Assembly: GCA_903862415.1 (NCBI GenBank)
Contig: CAIOYD010000020.1
Span: 62,001-126,000, forward strand
Direction: 5' to 3'
DNA: 64,000 nt
Origin: an uncultured Oxalobacteraceae bacterium
Lineage (GTDB): Bacteria; Pseudomonadota; Gammaproteobacteria; Burkholderiales; Burkholderiaceae_D
Positions 27,404 through 36,823 of this stretch are shown in pieces; positions within the stretch are counted from its first letter, which is position 1; each line of letters opens with the position of its first letter. Both the position numbers and the translations under genes were made by a program. The notes below the pieces were generated by a model. It saw nothing but the letters and a program-made list of their open reading frames with translations, was not told the DNA's origin and ran no database searches.

Positions 27404-30163
27404 ATGCTGCCAATTCTCGTCAATCATCACCAAAATATTAATTTTTCAAGCTCCACACAAAGCGGAGCGCAAAAAATTATTTTGTCTATGATCTATTTTC
27501 TTGGAAATGGACTTGGGAAAGTAACCAAAAGATTGCCAGAAGGCCCCGCGAAATTTTTTTGCATAAATGCTTTGAAGCAATTTGCCATGTCTGCCATAAA
27601 AACAACAGAGGATCACTCTCAACTCGCATTGGAAAGCCTGACCATGGGTGATGATCATGTCGGCATAGGATTGGCGGAAATATCCAGGCGCGGGCGGATG
27701 ATGCTGGAGTTAACAGTCAATGAACAAAAATATCACTTCAGTGAATTTTCCAAAATTAAAAAGTGGCAAGCCTTTATTTTGGAGGAATTGGTAACGAATG
27801 CTGATTATGCCAACCTGAATTATGAAGAAGTCTGTCAATTTGTTGAACGCATCAGCACACTCAACCTGAATGAGGTGGGTGCCGATGACAGGACCTGTGT
27901 GAAAATTTCTGACTGGCAAAGAACCTTTGATGAAATCGAGCCCACGATACAGGAAAATTGCAGTTTGAATCCGGATGAAAACAAAAAACCATCCGAAAAA
28001 ATGCGTCCTAGCATGACAGGAAAACTAACCAGCGGATCAAACACACAAGTAAAAAATATCTCCTATCTGAATTTTTGCGATGCTGAATTCAAAAAACTAA
28101 AGCTCGAATATGTCAGGATGACAGCCGTTTTGTTTACAGATGCTGAGTTGTGCAAGGCGCACATCAGCAATACTCAGTTATCACTGGTTAATATGGATAA
28201 AGCTTTTTTACAGGGAGCGAAATTTGCCAGCGTCGAATTTTTTCAATGCAGCCTGATACAGGCAAATTTGATGAATGCCGTGATCAGTGACAGCCAATTT
28301 GAAAATACAAAATTGAATAACATTAATTTGAGCAATTCTAAATTGCTGCGAGTTAAACTGGACTATGCGGAATTAAAAACCGCCAACATGTCCAATGCAC
28401 TTTTAAGTTCCGTGCAATTGCCTTCCGCCTCTTTGGTGGGAGCGGATCTGACAAAGGCTGAATTGGTCAATGTCGATTTAAAACATGCCAATGCGGTAGC
28501 AGCAAAAATGGAAGGAATCCGTTTTTCTGAAGTTAATTTAGCCTGCGCCAACATCTGCAATGCTAATTTAGTACAGGCAATTTTAAGGAATGTTGATTTA
28601 TCCAATGCCAATTTGAACGGAACCAATTTAGCAGGTGCAAAACTCATCTCGGTCGATTTACGTGGCGCTCAATTTAATCATGAAACTAATTTTGAAGGAA
28701 CATCGATCCGATTGCTGCTCCCAAAATACTGGACGACTGCGAATCTTATCCTGTACCTGAATCAACATAACAGCCAGAACTCGAGCAGTCTTTTGAAAAC
28801 CATTTGCACCATCAACAACCGGTACTGTGGATTGAAAGTTCAGCTTATGCGTGATGTGATCCAATCTTTAGTTTCGACCGACATAGCGACAGTAAAAACT
28901 TCCCTTTTAGATGTTTTTTTAAAAAATACACTATTTTCTGAGGATGAAATTATTTTTCAGTTTATTGAAACCCAATTTATCGCGCAGCAAATTGCTGCAG
29001 CCAATCAAACTCAATTAAAAGTCAATTCGCTCGAAGAGTTGTCGTTGCTGTTGCTGTATGTGGAAAAGTCGTATCTATCCCATAAAACAGCGGAGCAAGG
29101 ATATGTACCAGAAACGCTGATTAAAAATAATAACTTTTTTATTCAGCTCATTGCATTAGCAATCAACAAAGGCGATGAATTGCAGAAAAAACAGGCTGCC
29201 AGACTGTATCTGAACTATCTGGAAATGCTGCCGCAAGGATTGCGTGAGAATGTAAAAAATGTCTGGTACATTGCTGGCGCAGAGGATATGCTGGATTTGC
29301 GGGCCGAGGATGTCGCCTATCTTTTTATACAGGCCGAACCTCAAACAAACGAGCTTACTGGTTTGATCGCTAATTTTACAACCCTGCATGGCATGTGGAA
29401 CAAGCATCACCAGCTCACTGATTTCAACGTTGCGCTAATTAAAAAAAATCCTGATTCTGGCATGTACGAATCAATCAGCCGGGAGTTGAATTATTCTGCC
29501 ATTGTTGAACAATTCAACCTTTTTAAAATTCCGTTTGAATCCTGTCGCGATGCGATGAAAATTTTTTTGTTATTAGATGCAATAAAATTAATCTACCAAA
29601 ATCAGGATGACGGGACATCGTTTCACTCGAAAGATTACTCAGAACTGTTCCGCGATGCACTGTCAAAAAGTGGTTCGGAAGTTAAATTAATCAGTTTAGC
29701 TGATCAGTGCAGACTGGCGAAAATTTTTTCTCACTGCTTAAAACAGGGAACCGATCCAGATAAATGCGAGCTCACTGCGTTACACCAACAACAGATTTAT
29801 CAGATCTACGATTTACTACAAGTCAATCAACTTACGCAGGCGCGTACTTTAGTGTGCATGTCAGCGATATTTGCGCAATACTCTTCCTCCGGTTATTTTG
29901 GCACGGAAACACAGTCGCCCAACACATTGCGGTATTATGCAGTCGCCCTGCTCAATAAAGCTTTTGAAATAGAACCCGCAGTGTGTAGTGATATAGCACA
30001 AATCAATCAGTGGATTGCACGACTGGCCGGCACTTGCAAACTCGATGGTACTGGACGACCGTATACCTGTTCAAGTGTGGTGGCGAAAATGATCGCTGAT
30101 CATACTCAGCTGAATCCTGAATTCAAAAAAATTTTTATGCAGATAAAACCGCTTGTGTGGTAA
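27404..30163 (+). CDS. Pentapeptide-repeat protein resembling SopA/NleL HECT-like E3 ubiquitin ligase effectors
   Basis: Large 919-residue protein in three parts. Residues ~1-210 are a soluble N-terminal region without a Sec signal. Residues ~215-435 are a pentapeptide-repeat beta-helix (runs such as ANLMNAVISDSQFENTKL and NANLNGTNLAGAKLISVDL). Residues ~440-919 are a helical C-terminal region containing SGYFGTETQSPNTLRYYAVA. A cysteine in GRPYTCSS (Cys889) lies 30 residues from the C-terminus, close to the position of the catalytic cysteine of Salmonella SopA and E. coli NleL, which have the same beta-helix plus HECT-like layout. The gene is clearly more AT-rich than its neighbours, which suggests transfer. 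Ribosome site GAAGGAGTG is strong. The pentapeptide part is certain; E3 ligase function and secretion are inference, and no secretion-system genes are in the window. Confidence 0.7.
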   Translation: MLPILVNHHQNINFSSSTQSGAQKIILSMIYFLGNGLGKVTKRLPEGPAKFFCINALKQFAMSAIKTTEDHSQLALESLTMGDDHVGIGLAEISRRGRMMLELTVNEQKYHFSEFSKIKKWQAFILEELVTNADYANLNYEEVCQFVERISTLNLNEVGADDRTCVKISDWQRTFDEIEPTIQENCSLNPDENKKPSEKMRPSMTGKLTSGSNTQVKNISYLNFCDAEFKKLKLEYVRMTAVLFTDAELCKAHISNTQLSLVNMDKAFLQGAKFASVEFFQCSLIQANLMNAVISDSQFENTKLNNINLSNSKLLRVKLDYAELKTANMSNALLSSVQLPSASLVGADLTKAELVNVDLKHANAVAAKMEGIRFSEVNLACANICNANLVQAILRNVDLSNANLNGTNLAGAKLISVDLRGAQFNHETNFEGTSIRLLLPKYWTTANLILYLNQHNSQNSSSLLKTICTINNRYCGLKVQLMRDVIQSLVSTDIATVKTSLLDVFLKNTLFSEDEIIFQFIETQFIAQQIAAANQTQLKVNSLEELSLLLLYVEKSYLSHKTAEQGYVPETLIKNNNFFIQLIALAINKGDELQKKQAARLYLNYLEMLPQGLRENVKNVWYIAGAEDMLDLRAEDVAYLFIQAEPQTNELTGLIANFTTLHGMWNKHHQLTDFNVALIKKNPDSGMYESISRELNYSAIVEQFNLFKIPFESCRDAMKIFLLLDAIKLIYQNQDDGTSFHSKDYSELFRDALSKSGSEVKLISLADQCRLAKIFSHCLKQGTDPDKCELTALHQQQIYQIYDLLQVNQLTQARTLVCMSAIFAQYSSSGYFGTETQSPNTLRYYAVALLNKAFEIEPAVCSDIAQINQWIARLAGTCKLDGTGRPYTCSSVVAKMIADHTQLNPEFKKIFMQIKPLVW

Positions 30164-30221
30164 GTAAAATGACATTGGTTTTACGCCATACCATTTTTAC
30201 TCAATTAAGCTGACATTCGAT

Positions 30222-30277
30222 TTGCATTTCCCTGAAAACTTATATATGCTTGCTACATACATAAACAGGAAATGCAA
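30222..30277 (+). promoter_or_regulatory. Inverted repeat overlapping the ribosome site of the aminotransferase gene
   Basis: TTGCATTTCC (30222-30231) is the exact reverse complement of GGAAATGCAA (30268-30277); the pairing extends by CTG/CAG with one bulge. The right arm contains the Shine-Dalgarno AGGAAA and the first base of the start codon, so folding of the leader would hide the ribosome site. It could alternatively be a protein operator with distant half-sites. Confidence 0.45.
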
Positions 30278-31623
30278 TGAAAGCAATCAACCGCGAAAAA
30301 CTCAGCGCAGTGAGCGCAGCCGAACTGGCGGTTTTTAATGCAAGAACGGTAAAGTCCGAAGCACTGCTGCAACGTGGCAAAAAATCCATGGTCAAAGGCG
30401 TGCCGATGTCGTGGATGTACGGGCTGTATCGCCATCACAGTCTGTATGTTTCGCATGGTGATGGCTCCTGTTTCTTTGATGTCGATGGCAATCGCTATAC
30501 CGACTTTAATGTGGTCGATCTGGCCGTGACGATGGGATTTAATAATCCGCATATACAAAAAGCCGTGGCCGAAGGCATGCATCGCGGCGCGCATTTTTTG
30601 CTGCCGATCGAAGAAGCCATCGACGTGTGCGAAAATCTCGCCCAACGCACCGGCGTACCGTTCTGGCAATTCACTCTGAGCGCCAGTGGTGCCAATACCG
30701 AAGTCATCCGCATTGCCAGAACCATCACCAGACGCAATAAAATTCTGGTGTTTGAGGGTCATTATCACGGCCACATTGACGACACCATGCTGGAAAAATC
30801 GGACGGCACCATCCGCCCTTACGTTCTTGGCCTGCCCGCTGGCGCAGCAAAGGGAGTGGAAATCGTACCTTTCAATGATTTGGCTGCTCTGGAAGAAAAA
30901 TTACAGACCGGGGATATTGCACTGGTGCTGACTGAACCGGCGCTGAGCAATTGCACTCTGGTTCTGCCCGAGCCCGGTTATCTGGACCAGGTGTATGCAC
31001 TGTGTCAGCGCTATGGCACCCTGTTCTGTCTCGACGAAGCACATAATTTTTCTTTCGCCTATGGCGGTCTGACCAAGGCCTGGCAATTGAAATCCGATTT
31101 TCTGGTGTTAGGCAAAGGTCTGGGAAGTGGCATTCCCTTTGCGCTGTATGGCATGTCATCTGAAGTGGCCAGTTTTGTGGATGCGCATACGCAAATTGAT
31201 CTGGAGCAGCCCGGCATTGCCGCCGGTGGCACAACCTATGCCAATACCTTATCAGTGCTGGCTGCCAAGGCAGCACTCGAACAGGTGCTGACGCCTGAAA
31301 ATTATGACCGCACCAACGCGCTGGGTTTGACCCTGGCACAGGGCTTGCAACAGCATTTTGACCAACTCGAACTGCCATGGAAGGCACTGCATCTGGGACC
31401 GCGTTCCGGCTATTGTTTGCAGCCACAGCTACCAAAAAATGGTGCCGAGGCGTACGCGTCGATCGATATTGCATTCATTTCAGCGCGCAAACTGTTTATG
31501 GCCAACCGCGGATGTTGGGACGCCATGGCAACGGCCGGGCCGCAGATTTCATTTGCCCATACGGCCACCGATGTGGAGCGCTACCTGAGCGTGGCCAGAG
31601 AATTTCTTGAGGCGATTTGTTAG
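30277..31623 (+). CDS. Class III PLP-dependent aminotransferase (glutamate-1-semialdehyde aminomutase-like)
   Basis: Fold-type I PLP enzyme of 448 residues. Features: SASGANTEVIRIARTITRRNKIL (phosphate-binding and aromatic region), EGHYHGHIDD, the aspartate of FCLDEAHNF that contacts the PLP ring nitrogen, and the Schiff-base lysine in LVLGKGLGSGIPF. The closest known pattern is glutamate-1-semialdehyde 2,1-aminomutase and related transaminases, but GYHG-type and C-terminal motifs differ enough that it is probably not the heme-pathway HemL. It heads a likely three-gene unit with a flavin reductase and a MarR regulator; the substrate is unknown. Confidence 0.85.
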   Translation: MKAINREKLSAVSAAELAVFNARTVKSEALLQRGKKSMVKGVPMSWMYGLYRHHSLYVSHGDGSCFFDVDGNRYTDFNVVDLAVTMGFNNPHIQKAVAEGMHRGAHFLLPIEEAIDVCENLAQRTGVPFWQFTLSASGANTEVIRIARTITRRNKILVFEGHYHGHIDDTMLEKSDGTIRPYVLGLPAGAAKGVEIVPFNDLAALEEKLQTGDIALVLTEPALSNCTLVLPEPGYLDQVYALCQRYGTLFCLDEAHNFSFAYGGLTKAWQLKSDFLVLGKGLGSGIPFALYGMSSEVASFVDAHTQIDLEQPGIAAGGTTYANTLSVLAAKAALEQVLTPENYDRTNALGLTLAQGLQQHFDQLELPWKALHLGPRSGYCLQPQLPKNGAEAYASIDIAFISARKLFMANRGCWDAMATAGPQISFAHTATDVERYLSVAREFLEAIC

Positions 31624-31673
31624 CCATCTACCGAAACAAAAAAATAACCACTCTATTTAAAGAAAGTAATCCC

Positions 31674-32237
31674 ATGACACGCATCAATTTACCGCTGGAT
31701 AAATGCTGGAAATTATTAAATCATGGCCCGGTCACGGTCATTACTTCAGCCCATGGCGGCAAGACTAATGTCATGGCTGCGTCCTGGGCGATGCCGCTCG
31801 ATTATGATCCGCCTAAAATTTTACTGGTACTCGACGCTGCTGCTTACAGTCGTGAACTGATCGACGCCAGCGGCGAATTCGGCCTGCAAATCCCCAAACG
31901 CCGGATTGCAGAACAGACGGTTGCGGTCGGTCAGTCGTCAGGGCGCAACGGTGATAAATTTTCTCGCTTTGGCCTCAAGACCTTTCCTGCCCAACAGATA
32001 GCTGCCCCGATGCTGGAAGACTGCGTTGCCTGGATGGAGTGCAAAGTCATCCCTGATGCCAGCCAGCGCTATGATCTTTTTATTGCCGAAGTGGTCGCAT
32101 GTTATGTAGACTCAGACCGGTTCCATGATAATCAATGGGATTTTGGCCCTGACCCATTGGAGCGCAGCATGCATTACATTTCCAATGGCGAGTTCTTTTC
32201 TACCGGAGAACGGTTTCGCGTTCCCACTCTGGACTAA
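31674..32237 (+). CDS. Flavin reductase family protein (FMN-binding split barrel)
   Basis: Protein of 187 residues from the flavin reductase-like, FMN-binding split-barrel family. GPVTVITSAHGGKTNVMAASWAMPLDYDPPKI is the FMN-binding start of the barrel, followed by SGEFGLQIPKR and a C-terminal HYISNGEFFSTGERF. Such proteins reduce or bind flavin for partner oxygenases or act as flavoproteins of unknown role. It lies 50 bases after the aminotransferase gene and 10 bases before the MarR gene. I chose ATG 31674; the open frame to 31617 overlaps the upstream stop. Confidence 0.9.
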   Translation: MTRINLPLDKCWKLLNHGPVTVITSAHGGKTNVMAASWAMPLDYDPPKILLVLDAAAYSRELIDASGEFGLQIPKRRIAEQTVAVGQSSGRNGDKFSRFGLKTFPAQQIAAPMLEDCVAWMECKVIPDASQRYDLFIAEVVACYVDSDRFHDNQWDFGPDPLERSMHYISNGEFFSTGERFRVPTLD

Positions 32238-32247
32238 TTGATCATCT

Positions 32248-32748
32248 ATGACAGCAGCCCACTTAAATCAGATCACCGCCTTCGCCCGCGACCTCAATGC
32301 CCATATTGAAGCGCAGCTGCAGTCGTCTTTCGGACGCTCGCTGTCCGAATTAACGGCTCTGGTCAGCATACAAAACTGCGACCAGTTTCATATCGGCTGG
32401 CTGGCAGAAACCCTGGCGCTGCAGCATTCTTCTGCTGTGCGGGTGGTAGACCGGCTTGAGCAGGACGGGTTGATTTCCAGGCTGGTAAAAGATGCCAAAA
32501 AACAGGTTGGGCTGCGCATTACCCGCAAAGGTGCCACACTGGCCAGGTCGGTACTGGCCGTGCGTGCACAAATCACCGAAGCCTATCTTGCCGCCATCGA
32601 TGTAGAAACACAACAGCGCATCGCCACCATGATAGCGCCCGTTATCCGCGCACATACCACCTCGGACAAAGGGTTATACCAACATTGCGCACTCTGTGAT
32701 GACGGTGCCTGCGCCAATTGCCCGGCCGGGTCAGAAACTGAGAAATGA
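32248..32748 (+). CDS. MarR-family transcriptional regulator with C-terminal cysteine cluster
   Basis: Winged-helix regulator of 166 residues. The DNA-binding core is WLAETLALQHSSAVRVVDRLEQDGLISR followed by the wing (KDAKKQVGLRITRKG). The last ~25 residues contain four cysteines in CALCDDGACANCPAG, spaced like a metal or redox site; this tail is seen in a MarR subgroup. It probably controls the preceding flavin reductase and aminotransferase genes, which is inferred from the 10-base spacing. Confidence 0.88.
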   Translation: MTAAHLNQITAFARDLNAHIEAQLQSSFGRSLSELTALVSIQNCDQFHIGWLAETLALQHSSAVRVVDRLEQDGLISRLVKDAKKQVGLRITRKGATLARSVLAVRAQITEAYLAAIDVETQQRIATMIAPVIRAHTTSDKGLYQHCALCDDGACANCPAGSETEK

Positions 32749-32780
32749 AGCACTAAGCTGAGCGCACAGACCGTGATTGC

Positions 32781-34369
32781 TTAGTAATTGAGTAACCGTT
32801 GAGGCCCACGCGAGTCAACAACGTTTTTACCCAACTGAAATACATTGACCATATTCATCAGGTTTTGTGATTGATCTTGCATTGAACTGGCTGCTGCGGA
32901 CGCCTGCTCAACCAACGCCGCGTTTTGCTGAGTGACGTTTTCCATTTCAATAATGGCCTGATTCACCTGATCTATCCCCTGTGACTGCTCCTGACTGGAG
33001 GTGGTAATTTCGGATATCATCAACGTCACTTTTTGAATACTGTCGACCACACTGTCCATGGTAATACCAGCTTCATTCACCTGCCGGCTGCCATTTTCCA
33101 CTTTCCCCACCGAGTTATCGATTAAGGTTTTAATTTCTTTGGCCGCCAGCGCTGAACGCTGCGCCAGATTTCTGACTTCGGAGGCAACCACAGCAAACCC
33201 GCGTCCCTGCTCACCCGCGCGGGCAGCTTCGACCGCTGCATTCAAGGCCAAAATATTGGTCTGAAAAGCGATACCATCGATGACGCTGATAATTTCGACG
33301 ATTTTTTTCGATGACTCTTTAATTTCATCCATCGTGCCAATAATTTGCGCCACCGCCTGCCCACCCCGAACCGCGGTTTCTGACGATTGCGTTGCCAGCA
33401 AGCTGGCCTGACGGGCATTATCTGCAGTTTGCTTCACGGTGCTGGTCAATTGCTCCATCGATGCCGCAGTTTGCTCCAGGGCTCCGGCCTGAGATTCCGT
33501 GCGGGCGGACAAATCCAGATTTCCCTGGGCGATTTCCACTGAGGCTGTGGTAATGATTTCCGCGCCAGTGCGCACCTCATTGACAATTGTATACAAACTG
33601 TCATTCATGTTTTGCAGGGCATTGATTAACTGCGCAGTTTCATCCGTGTTTTGGGTAGAAAATTTCGCCGTCAAATCACCTGCAGCAATCGTTTCAGCAA
33701 TGAGAACAGCTTGCCGGATAGGTGTGGTAATGGAGCGGATAATCCACAGAGCTGCGGCTACACCAAGAATCAATGCGATCACAGAAATGGAAATAATCTG
33801 CGTCCTGACGCTCTGATAACTCTGCTCGTTTTGGCTGTCGTATCAGCAAAAATTTTTTGCTGATAGTCAGAAAATTCCCGCAAATGTGCCACCAGATCCA
33901 ACAAGGTTTTATAGGTTTCACCGTACGCCATTGCCGAGGCCTGATCACGACTTCCTGCTGAAATTAAGGCTAACACTTTGCCGTAAGAAGTGACGTAGAG
34001 ATCGCGGGAAAGTTTAATTTTGGCATAAATCTCCCTGGATTCCGCCGTCGTCAGCATGGGTTCGAGCTTGTCGAGAGCGTCATTAAATTTTTTAGTCGTG
34101 GCCAACAAGCGGTCTTTGGCGGTATTGGCGTCTTTGTCATTGGTGGCAGCCACCATCCCGGAAACCCGCGCCATACTGGCACGGGCATTGTCCAGCGTTT
34201 CGTAGGCCAGCCGCATTTGCACCACATCAGAATTGATCAGTGTTTTACTGTCTTGATTCATTGATGCCATGGTGAGAATACTCACGAGTGCGAGCACAAT
34301 GAGTGAAACAAAAACCAGAGCGAAGGTAATGCCTAAGCGGGTACCAATTTTCAGCGTTGCTATATTCAT
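32781..34369 (-). pseudogene. Methyl-accepting chemotaxis protein split by a one-base frameshift
   Basis: Together the two frames encode a normal chemoreceptor of ~529 residues. The 5' part (34369 to about 33830) has the first transmembrane helix and a four-helix-bundle ligand domain (NSDVVQMRLAYETLDNARAS). The 3' part has the second helix (VIALILGVAAALWIIRS), HAMP, and the signalling tip [20 protein letters not shown] with [20 protein letters not shown]. The break lies at four T on the plus strand, 33829-33832: adding one base restores AKNEQSYQSVRTQIISISVIA across the junction. Without correction the first frame ends in an unrelated tail. This may be a real deletion, a slippage site or a homopolymer sequencing error. 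Confidence 0.9.
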
Positions 34370-34604
34370 ATTAATTGTCGACGTAAAATTCTGTATTCAG
34401 GAAATACCTCCGCCAGTAGTTAATTTTTGATGATTTACTGGCATTACATACAGCATAGTAATTCCGTCGGGAAATGCCAAATTTATTTCCGTATACATTC
34501 GCCAATTCTCAACCAACATGCCTTTTGACGCGCGACACTCCCAGTCGATCGTGACATAATAAGAAAATCACATTTACCCACTCCGGGATGCGAAAGAAAA
34601 CGGT

Positions 34605-35162
34605 ATGACAAACCCATCAACAACCCCTTTCCATCCGCAGCTTAAATTCGCTATGTTTGCGCTACTGCTGGTCAGCACGCTGCAGGCCCGGGCGGATTCG
34701 ACGATTCAGAAATGCACCGCAGCCGACGGCTCCACTTTTTACCAGCAGGACGTCTGCCCACCCTCTACCAACAGCCGCACGGTGGCAGTCAACCCATCCA
34801 ACTCAAACAGCCTGACCTTAATCGCCAACAGCGGCCATCAATTCAGCACCTCGCTGACCATCAATGGCGTGACGGTGCCGGGATATATCGATACCGGCGC
34901 GACTTATGTCACCGTATCACTCGATACGGCATACCGGATGCGAATCACCGACGGAGAATTTCAGTCCGGCAGTATGCAAACCGCCAATGGTGTCATCCGG
35001 GCACTCATGAAGAAAGTGCCCGTGCTTAAGGTGGGAAAATTTGAACTGTACAACGTCGAAGTATCTATCGTCGCCAATGCACCAACCCTGATCGGCATGA
35101 GCGCGCTCAATCAGCTCAATTTTGCCAATCAGGGTGGGAATATGGTGTTAAGCAAGCGGTAA
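34605..35162 (+). CDS. Retropepsin-like aspartic protease with DUF4124-like N-terminus
   Basis: Exported protein of 185 residues: signal peptide (KFAMFALLLVSTLQARA), a short DUF4124-like segment (IQKCTAADGSTFYQQDVCP) and a retropepsin-like aspartic protease domain of the TIGR02281 type. The active-site triad Asp96-Thr97-Gly98 lies in VPGYIDTGATYVTVS, and the second conserved part is LIGMSALNQLNF. Such proteins are predicted to dimerise, each subunit giving one aspartate. Its last 15 bases overlap the convergent transporter gene. Confidence 0.9.
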   Translation: MTNPSTTPFHPQLKFAMFALLLVSTLQARADSTIQKCTAADGSTFYQQDVCPPSTNSRTVAVNPSNSNSLTLIANSGHQFSTSLTINGVTVPGYIDTGATYVTVSLDTAYRMRITDGEFQSGSMQTANGVIRALMKKVPVLKVGKFELYNVEVSIVANAPTLIGMSALNQLNFANQGGNMVLSKR

Positions 35163-36470
35163 TCCTGCATGCACAGTTTTGTTCCGATGCGCATATTGGC
35201 CATAGGCGGCAATATAAACATAACAAAGTACAGGTACGATCAATGCCACACTTAATCCGCGCCAGTCGGCCACCAGGCCAGTTATCACCGGCACAATTGC
35301 ACCGCCAACAATCGCCAGGCACAGCAAACCGGAAGCCTGTGGTGCCTGATCATCCAGTCCTTCCACTGCCAGTGAGAAAATGGTTGGAAACATAATCGAA
35401 TTGCAGAATCCAACCGTCAACAAGGTATACGCGGCCAGTTCGCCACCGGAAAAGCCAGACAGACCGGCCAGACAAGCAGCACCGAACGCCGCCAGCGACA
35501 GAATCCAACCCGGGCTGAATTTTTTCAGGAACCCAACCCCTAGAAACCGTCCTGCCATAGCCATACCCCAGTACAGTGCCACCATCGATCCGGCCTTATG
35601 CGGACTAGCTCCCAGAACGGATGGCTGCATCAGATAATTGGCCAGCGCGCTGCCTATGGATACCTCGGCACCGACGTACAGAAAAATTGCTACCGTGCCC
35701 AGCATCAATCTGGCACGACCAAGCAGACCGGCATAACCGATATGGCTGTCATCATGAAGGATCACTGGTGCCCAATGGCGGCATAGCCAGCAGACTGCGG
35801 CCAGAACACACAGCACGGCACCGATCAGAATAAACGGCAACTGAATCGCATGACCTTCGGATTGACGCAGTGCTGTCAGAGCCGCGGGGCTCAGTTTGCT
35901 GGGATCTGGTGTCACCAGAGAACCCGAAAGCATAAAGGCGGCGCCAAACAGTGGCCCAATTGCCGTTGCCAGAGAATTGAATGCCTGCGCCAGAGTCAGG
36001 CGGCTATGCGCGTGGTCGGGATTGCCAACGATGGTGGTAAGCGGATTGACGGCAACCTGTACTATGGTGACACCCGCTGCCAGAATGAACAGCGCAGCGA
36101 GAAAGGCCGAATACACTCCATGTTCTGCTGCTGGCGTGAAGCTCAGACAACCGACAGCCATGATCAGCAGGCCGAGTGTGACGCTTTGGAGATAACCGAG
36201 ACGACTGATCAGCCTGGAAGCCGGCAGCGATACGATGAAATACGCACCAAAAAAGCAGAATTGGGTCAGCATAACTTCGGCAAAGGATAGCGCAAACAAT
36301 GCTTTGAGTTTGGGAATCAGGGTGTCGACGAGCACCGTACAAAAACCGAATGCGAAAAACAGTGACATGACCAGCGCGATGACGCGTCGGTCGGATGTCT
36401 TACCAGAAACGGGTTCAGTGGGAACTACAGCGGCAGTTGCCGGAATCGTTGATGACATACTTACACTCAC
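35148..36470 (-). CDS. nagP: Sugar MFS transporter of the FucP/NagP type
   Basis: Inner-membrane proton-sugar symporter of 440 residues with 12 predicted helices. The family pattern FFAFGFCTVLVDTLIPKLK, FFGAYFIVSLPASRLISRLGY and VNPLTTIVGNPDHAHSRLTLAQAFNSL is that of FucP/GluP/NagP proteins. NagP imports N-acetylglucosamine in proteobacteria, and the hexosaminidase, NagX-like and GntR genes nearby support that substrate over fucose or glucose. It is separated from those genes by ccdAB, on the same strand. The stop overlaps the convergent protease gene by 15 bases. Confidence 0.8.
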   Translation of the reverse strand: MSVSMSSTIPATAAVVPTEPVSGKTSDRRVIALVMSLFFAFGFCTVLVDTLIPKLKALFALSFAEVMLTQFCFFGAYFIVSLPASRLISRLGYLQSVTLGLLIMAVGCLSFTPAAEHGVYSAFLAALFILAAGVTIVQVAVNPLTTIVGNPDHAHSRLTLAQAFNSLATAIGPLFGAAFMLSGSLVTPDPSKLSPAALTALRQSEGHAIQLPFILIGAVLCVLAAVCWLCRHWAPVILHDDSHIGYAGLLGRARLMLGTVAIFLYVGAEVSIGSALANYLMQPSVLGASPHKAGSMVALYWGMAMAGRFLGVGFLKKFSPGWILSLAAFGAACLAGLSGFSGGELAAYTLLTVGFCNSIMFPTIFSLAVEGLDDQAPQASGLLCLAIVGGAIVPVITGLVADWRGLSVALIVPVLCYVYIAAYGQYAHRNKTVHAGLPLA

Positions 36471-36500
36471 TTTCTGATTATTATGCGTATTGCTAAAATT

Positions 36501-36812
36501 TTAAATACCGGAAATCAAAAAATCCAATGCACTGATAAACAAATCGCGCTTTGCGCTCAAATCAGTCACGCAAGCACCTAAAATTTTCCGATGTATAGTA
36601 CTCAATTGCGCAGTGTTCAGGACATAATCCTGTCCATCTATCGCTACTTGCGGTGTGAGCCGCGTCATGACGACCTGCCCGACTTTGACGCGTGACAAGG
36701 GAATCACCACACACGAATGCAACTCGCTTAACAAATTTGACTGTACATCAAGCAAAAATGGAAATGCTGTGAGACTTGAGGCATTGGTATTTTTATATAC
36801 GAAAAATTGCAT
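36501..36812 (-). CDS. ccdB: CcdB-family toxin
   Basis: Toxin of a type II toxin-antitoxin pair; CcdB proteins trap DNA gyrase on DNA. The 103 residues begin MQFFVYKNTN and have the CcdB core (FPFLLDVQSNLLSELHSCVVIPLSR, then LTPQVAIDGQDYVLNTAQLS) and end ALDFLISGI. It starts 11 bases after ccdA. The pair sits between nagP and the glycosidase genes and probably came by transfer. Chromosomal CcdB homologues are sometimes inactive; the terminal residues that contact gyrase in F-plasmid CcdB (Trp-Gly-Ile) are here Ser-Gly-Ile. Confidence 0.9.
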   Translation of the reverse strand: MQFFVYKNTNASSLTAFPFLLDVQSNLLSELHSCVVIPLSRVKVGQVVMTRLTPQVAIDGQDYVLNTAQLSTIHRKILGACVTDLSAKRDLFISALDFLISGI

Positions 36813-36823
36813 ATGGAGATTCT

